Below are positions 15,193 through 21,715 of a DNA stretch of 29,655 bases, piece by piece. The notes beneath the pieces are model-generated. The model did no database searches and was not told the DNA's origin. It saw only the letters and a program-made list of their open reading frames with translations. The DNA comes from Bacillota bacterium. Lineage in GTDB: Bacteria > Bacillota > Clostridia > Clostridiales > Clostridiaceae. Both the position numbers and the translations under genes were made by a program. Positions within the stretch are counted from its first letter, which is position 1; each line of letters opens with the position of its first letter. The stretch lies in contig JAEXLD010000104.1 of assembly GCA_023445445.1 (NCBI GenBank), forward strand, positions 1 to 29,655, in the 5' to 3' direction.

Positions 15193-16194
15193 ATGGAACT
15201 GATGAAAAAATTATGGGAATCAGCAAAAGCTGATAAAAGAAAGATAGTTCTTCCAGAAGGTGATGAGGAAAGAACTATAGTTGCAGCTCAAAAAATACAA
15301 GAGTTAGGTTTAGCTTATGTAATTTTAGTGGGCGATAAAGACAAAATTGAGGAAAAAGCTAGAGAATTAACTGTTAATTTAGACGGTGTAGAAATAATAG
15401 ACCCAAATAAATCAGATAGACTAGAGGCATATGTAAACGAGTTTTATGAATTAAGAAAAAACAAAGGTATGACTTTAGAAAAAGCAGAAAAAATTGTTAG
15501 AGATCCCCTATATTTTGGGACAATGATGGTTAAACTAAATGATGCAGACGGAATGGTTTCAGGTGCAGTACATACTACAGGAGATTTACTAAGACCAGGT
15601 CTTCAAGTTATAAAGACTGCTCCAGGTGTTTCAGTAGTATCAAGTTTCTTTATTATGATGGTTCCAGGATCAAAATATGGTGAAGAAGGTATGTTATTAT
15701 TCTCAGACTGTGCAGTTAATCCTAATCCAACATATGAACAATTAGCAGCTATAGCTATTGCTACAGCTGATACTGCAAAAAATCTTTGCAAAATTGAGCC
15801 AAGAGTAGCTATGCTATCTTTCTCAACTATGGGAAGTGCAGATCACGAAATGGTAGATAAAGTTAGAAGAGCAACAGAACTTGCTAAAGAGTTAAGACCA
15901 GATTTACAAATAGATGGTGAATTACAATTAGATGCAGCTATAGTAGATAAAGTAGCAGCTCAAAAGGCACCAAACAGCAATGTAGCTGGAAAAGCTAATG
16001 TTTTAATTTTCCCAGATTTACAAAGTGGAAATATAGGATATAAATTAGTTCAAAGATTTGCAAATGCAGAAGCTATTGGACCTATGTGTCAAGGTTTTGC
16101 AAAACCAATAAATGATTTATCAAGAGGATGTAGCTCAGAAGATATAGTTAATGTTGTTGCATTAACAGCAGTTCAAGCGCAAGCTCAAAAATAA
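15193..16194 (+). CDS. pta: phosphate acetyltransferase Pta
   Basis: Converts acetyl-CoA and phosphate to acetyl-phosphate and CoA, the first step of acetate formation in clostridial fermentation. 333 residues, the short single-domain class without the N-terminal regulatory domains of the E. coli enzyme. Conserved features include IVLPEGDEERT (about 18-28), GTMMVKLNDADGMVSGAVHTTGDLLRPGLQVI (about 109-141), FSDCAVNPNP and the C-terminal LIFPDLQSGNIGYKL substrate-binding stretch. AAAGGAGA at 15177-15184 stands 8 bases before ATG 15193; a second ATG three codons later is less well placed. ackA follows after 27 bases with its own ribosome binding site. Confidence 0.97.
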   Translation: MELMKKLWESAKADKRKIVLPEGDEERTIVAAQKIQELGLAYVILVGDKDKIEEKARELTVNLDGVEIIDPNKSDRLEAYVNEFYELRKNKGMTLEKAEKIVRDPLYFGTMMVKLNDADGMVSGAVHTTGDLLRPGLQVIKTAPGVSVVSSFFIMMVPGSKYGEEGMLLFSDCAVNPNPTYEQLAAIAIATADTAKNLCKIEPRVAMLSFSTMGSADHEMVDKVRRATELAKELRPDLQIDGELQLDAAIVDKVAAQKAPNSNVAGKANVLIFPDLQSGNIGYKLVQRFANAEAIGPMCQGFAKPINDLSRGCSSEDIVNVVALTAVQAQAQK

Positions 16195-16221
16195 TATCCA
16201 TTAGGAAGGAGTATAATACAA

Positions 16222-17418
16222 ATGAAAGTTTTAGTTATCAATTGCGGTAGTTCATCGCTTAAGTATCAATTAATTGATATGACAACGGAGGAGTCTTTAG
16301 CACAAGGACTTGTAGAAAGAATAGGAATTGAGGGTTCAGTATTAACTCAAAAAGTAGAAGGTAGAGAAAAATATATAGTTAAGCAACCAATGTCAGATCA
16401 TAAAGTTGCTATAAAATTAGTTTTAGATGCATTAGTAGATAAGGAAAATGGAGTTATATCTTCAATGGATGAAATCACAGCTGTTGGACATAGAGTTGTT
16501 CATGGTGGTGAAAAATACAAATCTTCAGTTCTTATAAATAATGAAGTAAAAGATTATATTAGAGACTGCTTTAAATTAGCACCTTTACATAATCCAGCAA
16601 ATATGATAGGAATAGAAGCTTGTGAAGAGTTAATGCCTAATACTCCAATGGTAGCTGTTTTCGATACTGCCTTCCATGGAACAATGCCAGAAGAAGCATA
16701 TCTTTATGCTCTTCCATATGATTTATACACAAAACATGGAATAAGAAAATATGGATTCCATGGTACTTCTCATAAATATGTTTCTCAAAAAGTAGCAGAA
16801 GTTATGGGTAAAGATATAAAAGATTTAAAAATAATAACTTGTCACTTAGGTAATGGTGCAAGCTTAGCTGCTATTAAGAATGGAGTTTCTATTGATACAT
16901 CAATGGGATTCACACCACTTGAAGGTGTTGCTATGGGAACAAGATCTGGTAATATAGATCCTGCAATAGTTACTTTCTTAATGAAAGAAGAAGGCTTATC
17001 AGCTGATGAAGTAAATGATTTATTAAACAAAAAGTCAGGAGTTCTTGGGATATCAGGAATTAGCTCAGATTTTAGAGATATAGAAGATGCTGCATTTAAA
17101 GAAAATGTTCATAGAGCAAAATTAGCTCTTGCTATATTCGAATATAAGGTTAGAGCTACAATTGGATCTTATGCTGCTATTATGGGTGGTGTAGATGCAA
17201 TAGTATTTACAGCTGGTGTAGGTGAAAATGGACCAGAAACAAGAGAATCTATACTTACAGGTTTAGAATTCCTTGGGGTTGAAGTAGATAAAGAAAAGAA
17301 TAACGTTAGAGGAAAAGTAAGAGAGATTTCTAAAGAAGGATGCAAAGTTAAAGCATTTGTAATTCCAACTAATGAAGAATTAGTTATAGCAAGAGATACA
17401 GTTGAATTAATTAAATAA
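16222..17418 (+). CDS. ackA: acetate kinase AckA
   Basis: Transfers phosphate from acetyl-phosphate to ADP, giving acetate and ATP by substrate-level phosphorylation; it can also run backward. 398 residues, typical length. The ASKHA fold is shown by VINCGSSSLKYQL (Asn7, Ser10, Ser12), GHRVVHGGE (with the catalytic-site Arg), PLHNPAN, FDTAFHGTMP (catalytic Asp near 148), HLGNGAS and TAGVGENGPETRE near the C-terminus. GGAAGGAG lies upstream of ATG 16222. It shares the pta promoter; no terminator separates them. A long hairpin after the stop overlaps the next promoter. Confidence 0.98.
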   Translation: MKVLVINCGSSSLKYQLIDMTTEESLAQGLVERIGIEGSVLTQKVEGREKYIVKQPMSDHKVAIKLVLDALVDKENGVISSMDEITAVGHRVVHGGEKYKSSVLINNEVKDYIRDCFKLAPLHNPANMIGIEACEELMPNTPMVAVFDTAFHGTMPEEAYLYALPYDLYTKHGIRKYGFHGTSHKYVSQKVAEVMGKDIKDLKIITCHLGNGASLAAIKNGVSIDTSMGFTPLEGVAMGTRSGNIDPAIVTFLMKEEGLSADEVNDLLNKKSGVLGISGISSDFRDIEDAAFKENVHRAKLALAIFEYKVRATIGSYAAIMGGVDAIVFTAGVGENGPETRESILTGLEFLGVEVDKEKNNVRGKVREISKEGCKVKAFVIPTNEELVIARDTVELIK

Positions 17419-17428
17419 TTAATTTACT

Positions 17429-17492
17429 AAGTGCATAATTATTAGTTGAGTTATTTATGTAAAATTACTTGACTTTTAATCATGCACTTTAT
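17429..17492 (+). terminator. long imperfect hairpin after ackA
   Basis: AAGTGCAT (17429-17436) pairs exactly with ATGCACTT (17482-17489). Inner bases continue an imperfect stem (ATTA/TAAT and AGTTGAGT/ACTTGACT with G-U pairs), leaving a loop near 17452-17466. The tract after it is only moderately T-rich, so it may be a weak terminator or a 3'-end stabilising stem. Its right arm contains the -35 and spacer of the yceD promoter. Confidence 0.5.
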
Positions 17493-17497
17493 ATAAT
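17469..17497 (+). promoter_or_regulatory. sigma-A promoter of yceD-rpmF-plsX
   Basis: TTGACT (17469-17474) and TATAAT (17492-17497) are exactly 17 bases apart, one of the best promoters in the window. Expected start near 17504, giving a leader of about 116 bases before yceD. Confidence 0.85.
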
Positions 17498-17540
17498 AAA
17501 TTGTGTTTATTCGGCAAATATTTATCTAAGGAGTGAAATA

Positions 17541-17619
17541 AAGCTTGGCTCAAGCTATGTACAATACCGTACATAATGTATCCAGAAGGATATGAGGACA
17601 TGGTCTAGAGCAAGTACAT
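17541..17619 (+). promoter_or_regulatory. structured leader of yceD (possible cis-regulatory RNA)
   Basis: Three perfect hairpins follow each other: AGCTTG/CAAGCT (17542-17547 with 17551-17556), ATGTAC/GTACAT (17557-17562 with 17569-17574) and TATCC/GGATA (17579-17583 with 17588-17592). A competing closing stem pairs CTTGGCTC (17544-17551) with GAGCAAG (17608-17614), with one bulged G, and would enclose the last two hairpins plus a small GGAC/GTCT one, giving a four-way junction that ends 5 bases before the yceD ATG. A second GTACAT (17614-17619) touches the start codon and could replace the first in pairing with ATGTAC. yceD lacks a clear Shine-Dalgarno, so the folding could decide access to the start. 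It matches no riboswitch class that I know. Function is inference. Confidence 0.45.
17545..17595 (+). CDS. possible 16-codon upstream reading frame in the yceD leader
   Basis: AAGGAG (17528-17533), the only strong ribosome binding site in the leader, is followed 11 bases later by a TTG that opens the frame MAQAMYNTVHNVSRRI, stopping at TGA 17593-17595; an internal ATG at 17557 would give 12 residues. The frame crosses all three leader hairpins, and the Arg codons AGA-AGG sit in the third. It could be a leader peptide controlling yceD or simply chance. The stop is 24 bases before the yceD ATG. Confidence 0.3.
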   Translation: MAQAMYNTVHNVSRRI

Positions 17620-18129
17620 ATGATTATACAATTTTCAGATCTTATTTCATCAAAAAATAGAAAAAAAGAAGTTAATATAACATATGATTTAGCTCCACTT
17701 TATTTTGATGGAGAAAAAATAGAAGCTGTAGAAGATTTAAATGTAGTTGGAGATGTTATTTCTGTTGGAGATGTTTTAACTCTAAGAGCTTCAATAAAAA
17801 CTAAATTGAAACTGCATTGTTCAAGGTGCCTAGAGGCCTTTATCTATCCAATAGATATTGATATAGAAGAAAGGTTTACAAATAATAAGGAACTTCAAAA
17901 TGATGAAGAAATTATTTTTGTAAATAGCGATACTTTTGATATTGCTAAAACAGTTGAAAATATTATTATTTCAACCTTGCCTATTAAGAGACTTTGTGCA
18001 GATAGCTGTAAAGGACTTTGTCACCAATGTGGTAAAAATCTTAATGAAGGTTCTTGTCATTGTGAAACAAATGATGTAGACTTAAGACTGGCGAAGTTAC
18101 AAGAGCTATTTGGAAATAAGGAGGTGTAG
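17620..18129 (+). CDS. yceD: YceD family protein (DUF177)
   Basis: A small conserved protein encoded next to rpmF in most bacteria; in E. coli and plants it is needed for normal 23S rRNA accumulation, though the mechanism is unclear. 169 residues. The first part is a hydrophilic beta-rich region with FDGEKIE. Then come paired cysteines CSRC (67, 70) and a C-terminal cluster at 126, 130, 134, 137, 146 and 148 (LCADSCKGLCHQCGKNL), which look like zinc ligands. The N-terminus MIIQFSDLIS agrees with the family, so ATG 17620 should be right although no clear Shine-Dalgarno precedes it (only AGAGCAAG at 17607-17614). Its end carries the GGAGGTG ribosome binding site of rpmF. Confidence 0.9.
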   Translation: MIIQFSDLISSKNRKKEVNITYDLAPLYFDGEKIEAVEDLNVVGDVISVGDVLTLRASIKTKLKLHCSRCLEAFIYPIDIDIEERFTNNKELQNDEEIIFVNSDTFDIAKTVENIIISTLPIKRLCADSCKGLCHQCGKNLNEGSCHCETNDVDLRLAKLQELFGNKEV

Positions 18130-18131
18130 TA

Positions 18132-18317
18132 ATGGGAAATCCTGCGAGAAAAACATATAGAGCAAAGAGAAATTCAAGAAGAGCTCAAACTTTTAAGGCG
18201 AGCTTACCTGGAATAGTTGAATGTCCACAATGTCATGAAATGAAGTTAGCTCACAGAGTTTGCAAAAACTGTGGATTCTATAAAGGTAAAGAAGTAGTTG
18301 CTTCTGTAGAAGAATAA
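18132..18317 (+). CDS. rpmF: 50S ribosomal protein L32 (bL32), zinc-binding form
   Basis: A small basic protein of the large ribosomal subunit near the peptide exit region. 61 residues. The arginine-rich N-terminus has the usual GNPARKTYRAKRNSRRAQ; CPQC (about 35-38) and CKNC (about 48-51) form a zinc ribbon, so this is the C+ type. The initiator methionine is followed by Gly in place of the commoner Ala-Val-Pro, a small variation. The ATG comes 2 bases after the yceD stop and uses the GGAGGTG inside yceD, so translation is coupled. A hairpin starting at the stop may reduce readthrough into plsX. Confidence 0.97.
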   Translation: MGNPARKTYRAKRNSRRAQTFKASLPGIVECPQCHEMKLAHRVCKNCGFYKGKEVVASVEE

Positions 18318-18344
18318 AGAAAGTCTAATGACTTTCTTTTCTTT
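18316..18344 (+). terminator. hairpin between rpmF and plsX (partial terminator)
   Basis: AAAGAAAGTC (18316-18325), loop TAAT, GACTTTCTTT (18330-18339) form a 10-bp perfect stem followed by TTTTCTTT-like sequence (18337-18344). It begins at the rpmF stop. Since I see no promoter before plsX, it probably attenuates, giving more L32 than PlsX. Confidence 0.7.
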
Positions 18345-18371
18345 ATATATAAGGAAAAGGGGTGAAGGTTT

Positions 18372-19373
18372 ATGAAAATAGCTATAGATGGAATGGGTGG
18401 AGATTATGCACCTAAGGCTGTAGTTGAAGGAGTTATTAAATCTATTAATGAATACCAAGGAATAGAGTACTACATAACAGGACCAAAGGAACAAATAGAA
18501 GATGAATTGAAGAATTATACTTATGATAAATCTTTAATTAAAGTAGTAGATGCTAGAGAAGTAATTTCACCAAATGAACATCCTGTAATGGCTTTAAAGA
18601 AGAAAAAAGACTCCAGTTTATATAAAGCTTTAAAACTTGTGAAGGATAAAGAATGTGATGCTGTAATATCAGGTGGTAGTACAGGCGCTTTCTTAGCAGG
18701 TTGTACACTAGTAGTAGGTAGAATTAAAGGTATTGAAAGACCAGCCCTTGCTCCTATAATGCCAGGGAAAAATGGAAGTTTTATGATTGTTGATGCTGGT
18801 GCAAACGTTGATTGCAAACCAAATTATTTAGTTCAATTTGCCAAAATGGGAAAAATATATTATCAAGGGGTTTTGGGAGATGAAAATCCTTCAATTGGAC
18901 TTGTTAATATAGGAGCAGAAGAAGAAAAGGGAAATGAATTAACAAAAGCAGCACATAAACTTCTGAAAGAAGAAAAGGATTTAAATTTTGTAGGTAATGT
19001 AGAACCAAGAGATACATCAAAGGGTAATACAAAGGTTTTAGTTTGTGATGGCTTTGTAGGTAATACGCTGTTAAAAATGTACGAAGGGGTTGCTTCTACA
19101 TTACTTGGAATGATAAAAGAAGAAATATTATCAAGTGGGATAATAAGTAAAATAGGAGCTGTATTATTAAAACCTGTCTTCAAAACATTAAAGGTTAAGT
19201 TTGATTATAAAGAAGTAGGTGGAGCTCCATTTTTAGGCGTAGATGGTATTTGTATTAAAGCTCATGGAAGTTCAGATGGGAAGGCATTCAAAAATGCTAT
19301 AAGACAAACCAAAACTTTTTATGATAATGGTGTTCTTGAAAAAATTAAACAAGAGATACAAAATAATATATAA
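18372..19373 (+). CDS. plsX: phosphate acyltransferase PlsX
   Basis: Makes acyl-phosphate from acyl-ACP and phosphate at the membrane surface; PlsY then uses it to acylate glycerol-3-phosphate. 333 residues, full length. It opens with the conserved KIAIDGMGGDYAPKAVVEG; SGGSTGAFLAG (about 96-106), RPALAPIMPG, DAGANVDCKP and CDGFVGNTLLKMYEG are family motifs, as is GGAPFLGVDGICIKAHGSSD near the C-terminus. AAGGGGTGAAGG supplies the ribosome binding site. The order rpmF-plsX-acpP joins ribosome production and lipid synthesis. No FapR-type operator is recognised upstream. Together with fakA, it links exogenous and endogenous fatty acids. Confidence 0.97.
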   Translation: MKIAIDGMGGDYAPKAVVEGVIKSINEYQGIEYYITGPKEQIEDELKNYTYDKSLIKVVDAREVISPNEHPVMALKKKKDSSLYKALKLVKDKECDAVISGGSTGAFLAGCTLVVGRIKGIERPALAPIMPGKNGSFMIVDAGANVDCKPNYLVQFAKMGKIYYQGVLGDENPSIGLVNIGAEEEKGNELTKAAHKLLKEEKDLNFVGNVEPRDTSKGNTKVLVCDGFVGNTLLKMYEGVASTLLGMIKEEILSSGIISKIGAVLLKPVFKTLKVKFDYKEVGGAPFLGVDGICIKAHGSSDGKAFKNAIRQTKTFYDNGVLEKIKQEIQNNI

Positions 19374-19391
19374 TAAATACCAATATGTATA

Positions 19392-19420
19392 TTGACTAGA
19401 TAAATAATATATAATATTAT
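19392..19420 (+). promoter_or_regulatory. putative sigma-A promoter of acpP
   Basis: TTGACT (19392-19397) and TATTAT (19415-19420) are 17 bases apart in the plsX-acpP gap, 30 bases before the acpP start. It would give the abundant carrier protein its own supply of transcript. Confidence 0.65.
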
Positions 19421-19449
19421 CTAAATGATGTATGTAGGAGGTGATTTAG

Positions 19450-19680
19450 ATGTTCGAAAAAGTTAGAGAAATTATAGCAGAAAAGTTAAGTATTAATGAA
19501 GATGAAATTACAATGGACTCTTCTTTCCTTGATGATTTAAATGCAGATTCATTAGATTTAGTTGAGCTTATGATGGCTTTAGAAGATGAATTAGATACTG
19601 AAATCCCAGATGAAGAAGCAGAAGGCTTTAAAAATGTTGGAGATGTGGTTAAGTATTTAAAAAATCACGTAGAAGAGTAA
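19450..19680 (+). CDS. acpP: acyl carrier protein AcpP
   Basis: Carries growing acyl chains on a phosphopantetheine arm in type II fatty acid synthesis and is the acyl donor for PlsX. 76 residues, very acidic. The attachment serine is Ser34 in LNADSLDLVELMMALE, the classic DSL motif starting helix II. The surrounding helices (VREIIAEKLSINEDEI, AEGFKNVGDVVKYLK) agree with the family. AGGAGGTG stands 7-8 bases before the ATG. A strong promoter precedes and a GC-rich terminator follows, so it is likely also transcribed alone. Confidence 0.98.
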   Translation: MFEKVREIIAEKLSINEDEITMDSSFLDDLNADSLDLVELMMALEDELDTEIPDEEAEGFKNVGDVVKYLKNHVEE

Positions 19681-19683
19681 TTT

Positions 19684-19710
19684 AATCCCGCAAAAGTGCG
19701 GGATTTTATA
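19684..19710 (+). terminator. intrinsic terminator after acpP
   Basis: AATCCCGCA (19684-19692), an AAAG loop and TGCGGGATT (19697-19705) form a perfect, unusually GC-rich stem followed by TTTTATATTT. It is the strongest terminator in the window. Confidence 0.92.
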
Positions 19711-19732
19711 TTTAATATTATAATTAAATTAG

Positions 19733-19788
19733 TTTATTCTTGAATTTGTTTTATAAGGCTTTGTATAATAAGCAAATTGAAGAATAAA
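19733..19788 (+). repeat. inverted repeat around the rnc promoter
   Basis: TTTATTCTTGAATTTG (19733-19748) and CAAATTGAAGAATAAA (19773-19788) are complementary at 15 of 16 positions, separated by 24 bases. The left arm covers the -35 region and the right arm starts 3 bases after the -10. In DNA it could be an operator; in RNA reading through from acpP it would be a 16-bp stem just before the RNase III gene. Confidence 0.75.
19740..19769 (+). promoter_or_regulatory. putative sigma-A promoter of rnc
   Basis: TTGAAT (19740-19745) and TATAAT (19764-19769) with an 18-base spacer, about 38 bases upstream of rnc. It is embedded in a long inverted repeat. Confidence 0.65.
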
Positions 19789-19806
19789 CTTTGAGGAGTT
19801 GTAAAA

Positions 19807-20496
19807 ATGGCAAAGTTTAATATAAGTGAAGTTGAAGAATATATAGGAGTTAATTTTAATGAACCAAGGGTTCTAAAAACTGCATTAACTCATAGCTCAT
19901 ATGCAAATCAACATAAAGATGAGGAATACAACGAAAGATTTGAATTTCTAGGAGATTCAATACTTCAATTATGTATTACTGAATATTTATTTTTAAATTA
20001 CAAAAATAAAAGTGAAGGTGAATTAACTAAAATAAGAAGTTTAATTGTTTGTGAAAATTCACTTTATGAAATAGGAAAAAAGCTTAATTTAGGTTATTTC
20101 ATTAGAATGAGTAAGGGAGAAGAATTAACTGGAGGAAGAGAAAGAGTTTCTATTATAGCTGACTCAGTTGAAGCTTTACTTGCTGCAATTTATTTAGATA
20201 AAGGCTTAGAATTCGTTAAAGATTATATATTAGGTCATTTTAGAGAAATAATTGAAAAAGCTATAAATAATGATATTATTTTAGATTATAAAACTAAGCT
20301 TCAAGAAGAAATGCAAAAATCAGGAGAAGTTAGTATTGTATATGAACTTTTAAGATATGAGGGACCTCCTCATAGAAGAAAATTCTATACTTCTGTTATA
20401 GTTGAAGATAAAGAACTAGGAACAGGAGAAGGATATAGCAAAAAAGAATCAGAACAAAATGCAGCTAAGGAAGCATTAAAGTCTTTGGAGGGATAA
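19807..20496 (+). CDS. rnc: ribonuclease III
   Basis: Cuts double-stranded RNA, processing the rRNA precursor and controlling some mRNAs. 229 residues. The catalytic domain has the signature NERFEFLGDSIL (42-53) with Glu46 and Asp50, and the second acidic pair Asp119 and Glu122 in ADSVEALLAAIYLD. A double-stranded RNA binding domain fills about 155-226 (DYKTKLQEEMQKSG, then GEGYSKKESEQNAAKEAL). TTTGAGGAG supplies the ribosome binding site. The next gene starts 1 base after the stop, with its ribosome binding site inside rnc, so the two are coupled. An inverted repeat around its promoter could allow self-control. Confidence 0.97.
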   Translation: MAKFNISEVEEYIGVNFNEPRVLKTALTHSSYANQHKDEEYNERFEFLGDSILQLCITEYLFLNYKNKSEGELTKIRSLIVCENSLYEIGKKLNLGYFIRMSKGEELTGGRERVSIIADSVEALLAAIYLDKGLEFVKDYILGHFREIIEKAINNDIILDYKTKLQEEMQKSGEVSIVYELLRYEGPPHRRKFYTSVIVEDKELGTGEGYSKKESEQNAAKEALKSLEG

Positions 20497-20497
20497 A

Positions 20498-21535
20498 ATG
20501 AATAAGAGACATTATATTATTCCTATATTTATATCTCATATAGGATGTCCACATCAATGTGTCTTTTGTAATCAAGATAAAATAGCAAAGGAAGTAGAAA
20601 AGGAAGTTACAGCAAAGGATGTTAGAAATACTATAGAAGAGTATTTAAAAACCATTAATCATAATAATTCAACTGTTGAAGTTTCATTTTTTGGAGGAAC
20701 TTTTACTGCTATTAATGTTAATAAACAAAAAGAATTACTAGAAGTAGCAAAAGAATATAAAGATAAAGGATTAATAGATAAGATCAGAATGTCCACAAGA
20801 CCTGATGCAATAAATGGTTATATATTAAGTTATTTGAAAGAATATAAGGTTGATATTATAGAACTTGGCGTTCAATCCTTAGATGATGAAATATTAAAAT
20901 TATCTGGTAGAGGTCATACAGCTAAAGATGTTGAAGAGGCTTCAAAATTAATAAAAGAATATAAATTCACTTTAGGACATCAAATAATGCCAGGATTACC
21001 TGGAGATACCTTTGAAAAAGACATTGAAACTGCTGAAAAATCTATAGCTATGAAACCAGATATATGTAGAATATATCCAGCTTTAGTCATAAAGGATACC
21101 CCAATGGAGTTAATGTATAAAAGAGGGGAATATAAGCCATATTCATTAGAAGATGCAGTAAGTATTTCAAAGGAATTATATAAGCTATATACAAAGGCAA
21201 AAATTAATATAATTAGAATAGGACTACAGCCTACAGATAATATAACATGGGGGAGAGATTTGGTAGACGGTCCATTTCATCCATCCTTTAGAGAGCTTGT
21301 AGAAGGAAATTTATTATGTGATGAAATTAAAAGTAATATTAATGAAGATGAAGATATAATAATAGAAATAAATTCTAAAGATCTTAGTAAACTATATGCA
21401 AACAAAAAGGTTTACTTCAATAATTTAAAAAACAATCATAAAGGCAAAATATTAGTTAGTACTAAAGATAAATTAAAAAGAGGTAATCTTAATATAATAG
21501 TTGTAAAAAGAGCTAAAGAGATAAGTATAAGGTAG
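20498..21535 (+). CDS. radical SAM protein, Elp3-like, without acetyltransferase domain
   Basis: The cluster motif is CPHQCVFC (Cys17, 21, 24), the CxxxCxxC that binds the 4Fe-4S cluster and SAM. FFGGTFTAI, MSTRPDAI, ELGVQSLDDEILKLSGRGHT and GHQIMPGLPGDTFEKD follow, as in the radical SAM half of elongator protein 3. RIYPALVIKDTPMELMYKRGEY extends the likeness. At 345 residues the C-terminal GNAT acetyltransferase of true Elp3 is missing; the last 80 residues are short and unlike it. The substrate is unknown; tRNA modification is a guess from the family. It is common between rnc and smc in clostridia. A hairpin begins at its stop codon. Confidence 0.85.
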   Translation: MNKRHYIIPIFISHIGCPHQCVFCNQDKIAKEVEKEVTAKDVRNTIEEYLKTINHNNSTVEVSFFGGTFTAINVNKQKELLEVAKEYKDKGLIDKIRMSTRPDAINGYILSYLKEYKVDIIELGVQSLDDEILKLSGRGHTAKDVEEASKLIKEYKFTLGHQIMPGLPGDTFEKDIETAEKSIAMKPDICRIYPALVIKDTPMELMYKRGEYKPYSLEDAVSISKELYKLYTKAKINIIRIGLQPTDNITWGRDLVDGPFHPSFRELVEGNLLCDEIKSNINEDEDIIIEINSKDLSKLYANKKVYFNNLKNNHKGKILVSTKDKLKRGNLNIIVVKRAKEISIR

Positions 21536-21558
21536 GCAATATTTTGCCTACCTTATAT
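21529..21558 (+). terminator. hairpin at the end of the Elp3-like gene
   Basis: AAGGTAGGCAA (21529-21539), loop TATT, TTGCCTACCTT (21544-21554) form an 11-bp perfect stem; the TAG stop lies in the left arm. Only a loose A+T-rich tract follows instead of a T run, so termination may be partial. Confidence 0.6.
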
Positions 21559-21609
21559 TGATATTTTATTATCTTTACTATAAACTAAAATAGGACAGGA
21601 GTGTTGAAT

Positions 21610-21705
21610 ATGAAAAAGAAAACAAGACAAAAGCTCATGCAAGTAGTAACCATAGTTTTAGCTATTATGCTTTCAGTTAGTTTACTAGTATCATTGATTA
21701 GTTAG
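21610..21705 (+). CDS. 31-residue single-pass membrane peptide upstream of smc
   Basis: A small gene with a good AGGAG ribosome binding site (21597-21601) 8 bases before the ATG and a stop 10 bases before smc. The product starts with a strongly basic segment (MKKKTRQKLMQ) followed by one hydrophobic helix (VVTIVLAIMLSVSLLVSLIS), so it should insert with its N-terminus inside. No cysteine and no signal peptidase site is evident. It resembles the many tiny basic-plus-helix proteins of Firmicutes, but I do not recognise its function. The spacing and coupling to smc, and codon use like its neighbours, suggest a real gene. Confidence 0.75.
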   Translation: MKKKTRQKLMQVVTIVLAIMLSVSLLVSLIS

Positions 21706-21715
21706 GAGTGTATCT

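Noticed and set aside
17543..17615. Cloverleaf-like folding of the yceD leader as a tRNA gene
   Set aside because: The four-stem arrangement is about 73 bases long, but there is no GGTTCRANYCC T-loop, no 7-base anticodon loop with a sensible anticodon and no proper D-arm; it fits a leader structure better.
18521..19183. Minus-strand open frames opposite plsX
   Set aside because: They are shadows of a strongly conserved gene, with no initiation signals or family motifs.
21529..21609. Promoter for the 31-codon gene and smc (TTGATA near 21558 with TAAACT)
   Set aside because: The -10 match is poor at 17 bases and the better TATAAA is only 15 bases away; not strong enough to list as a feature.
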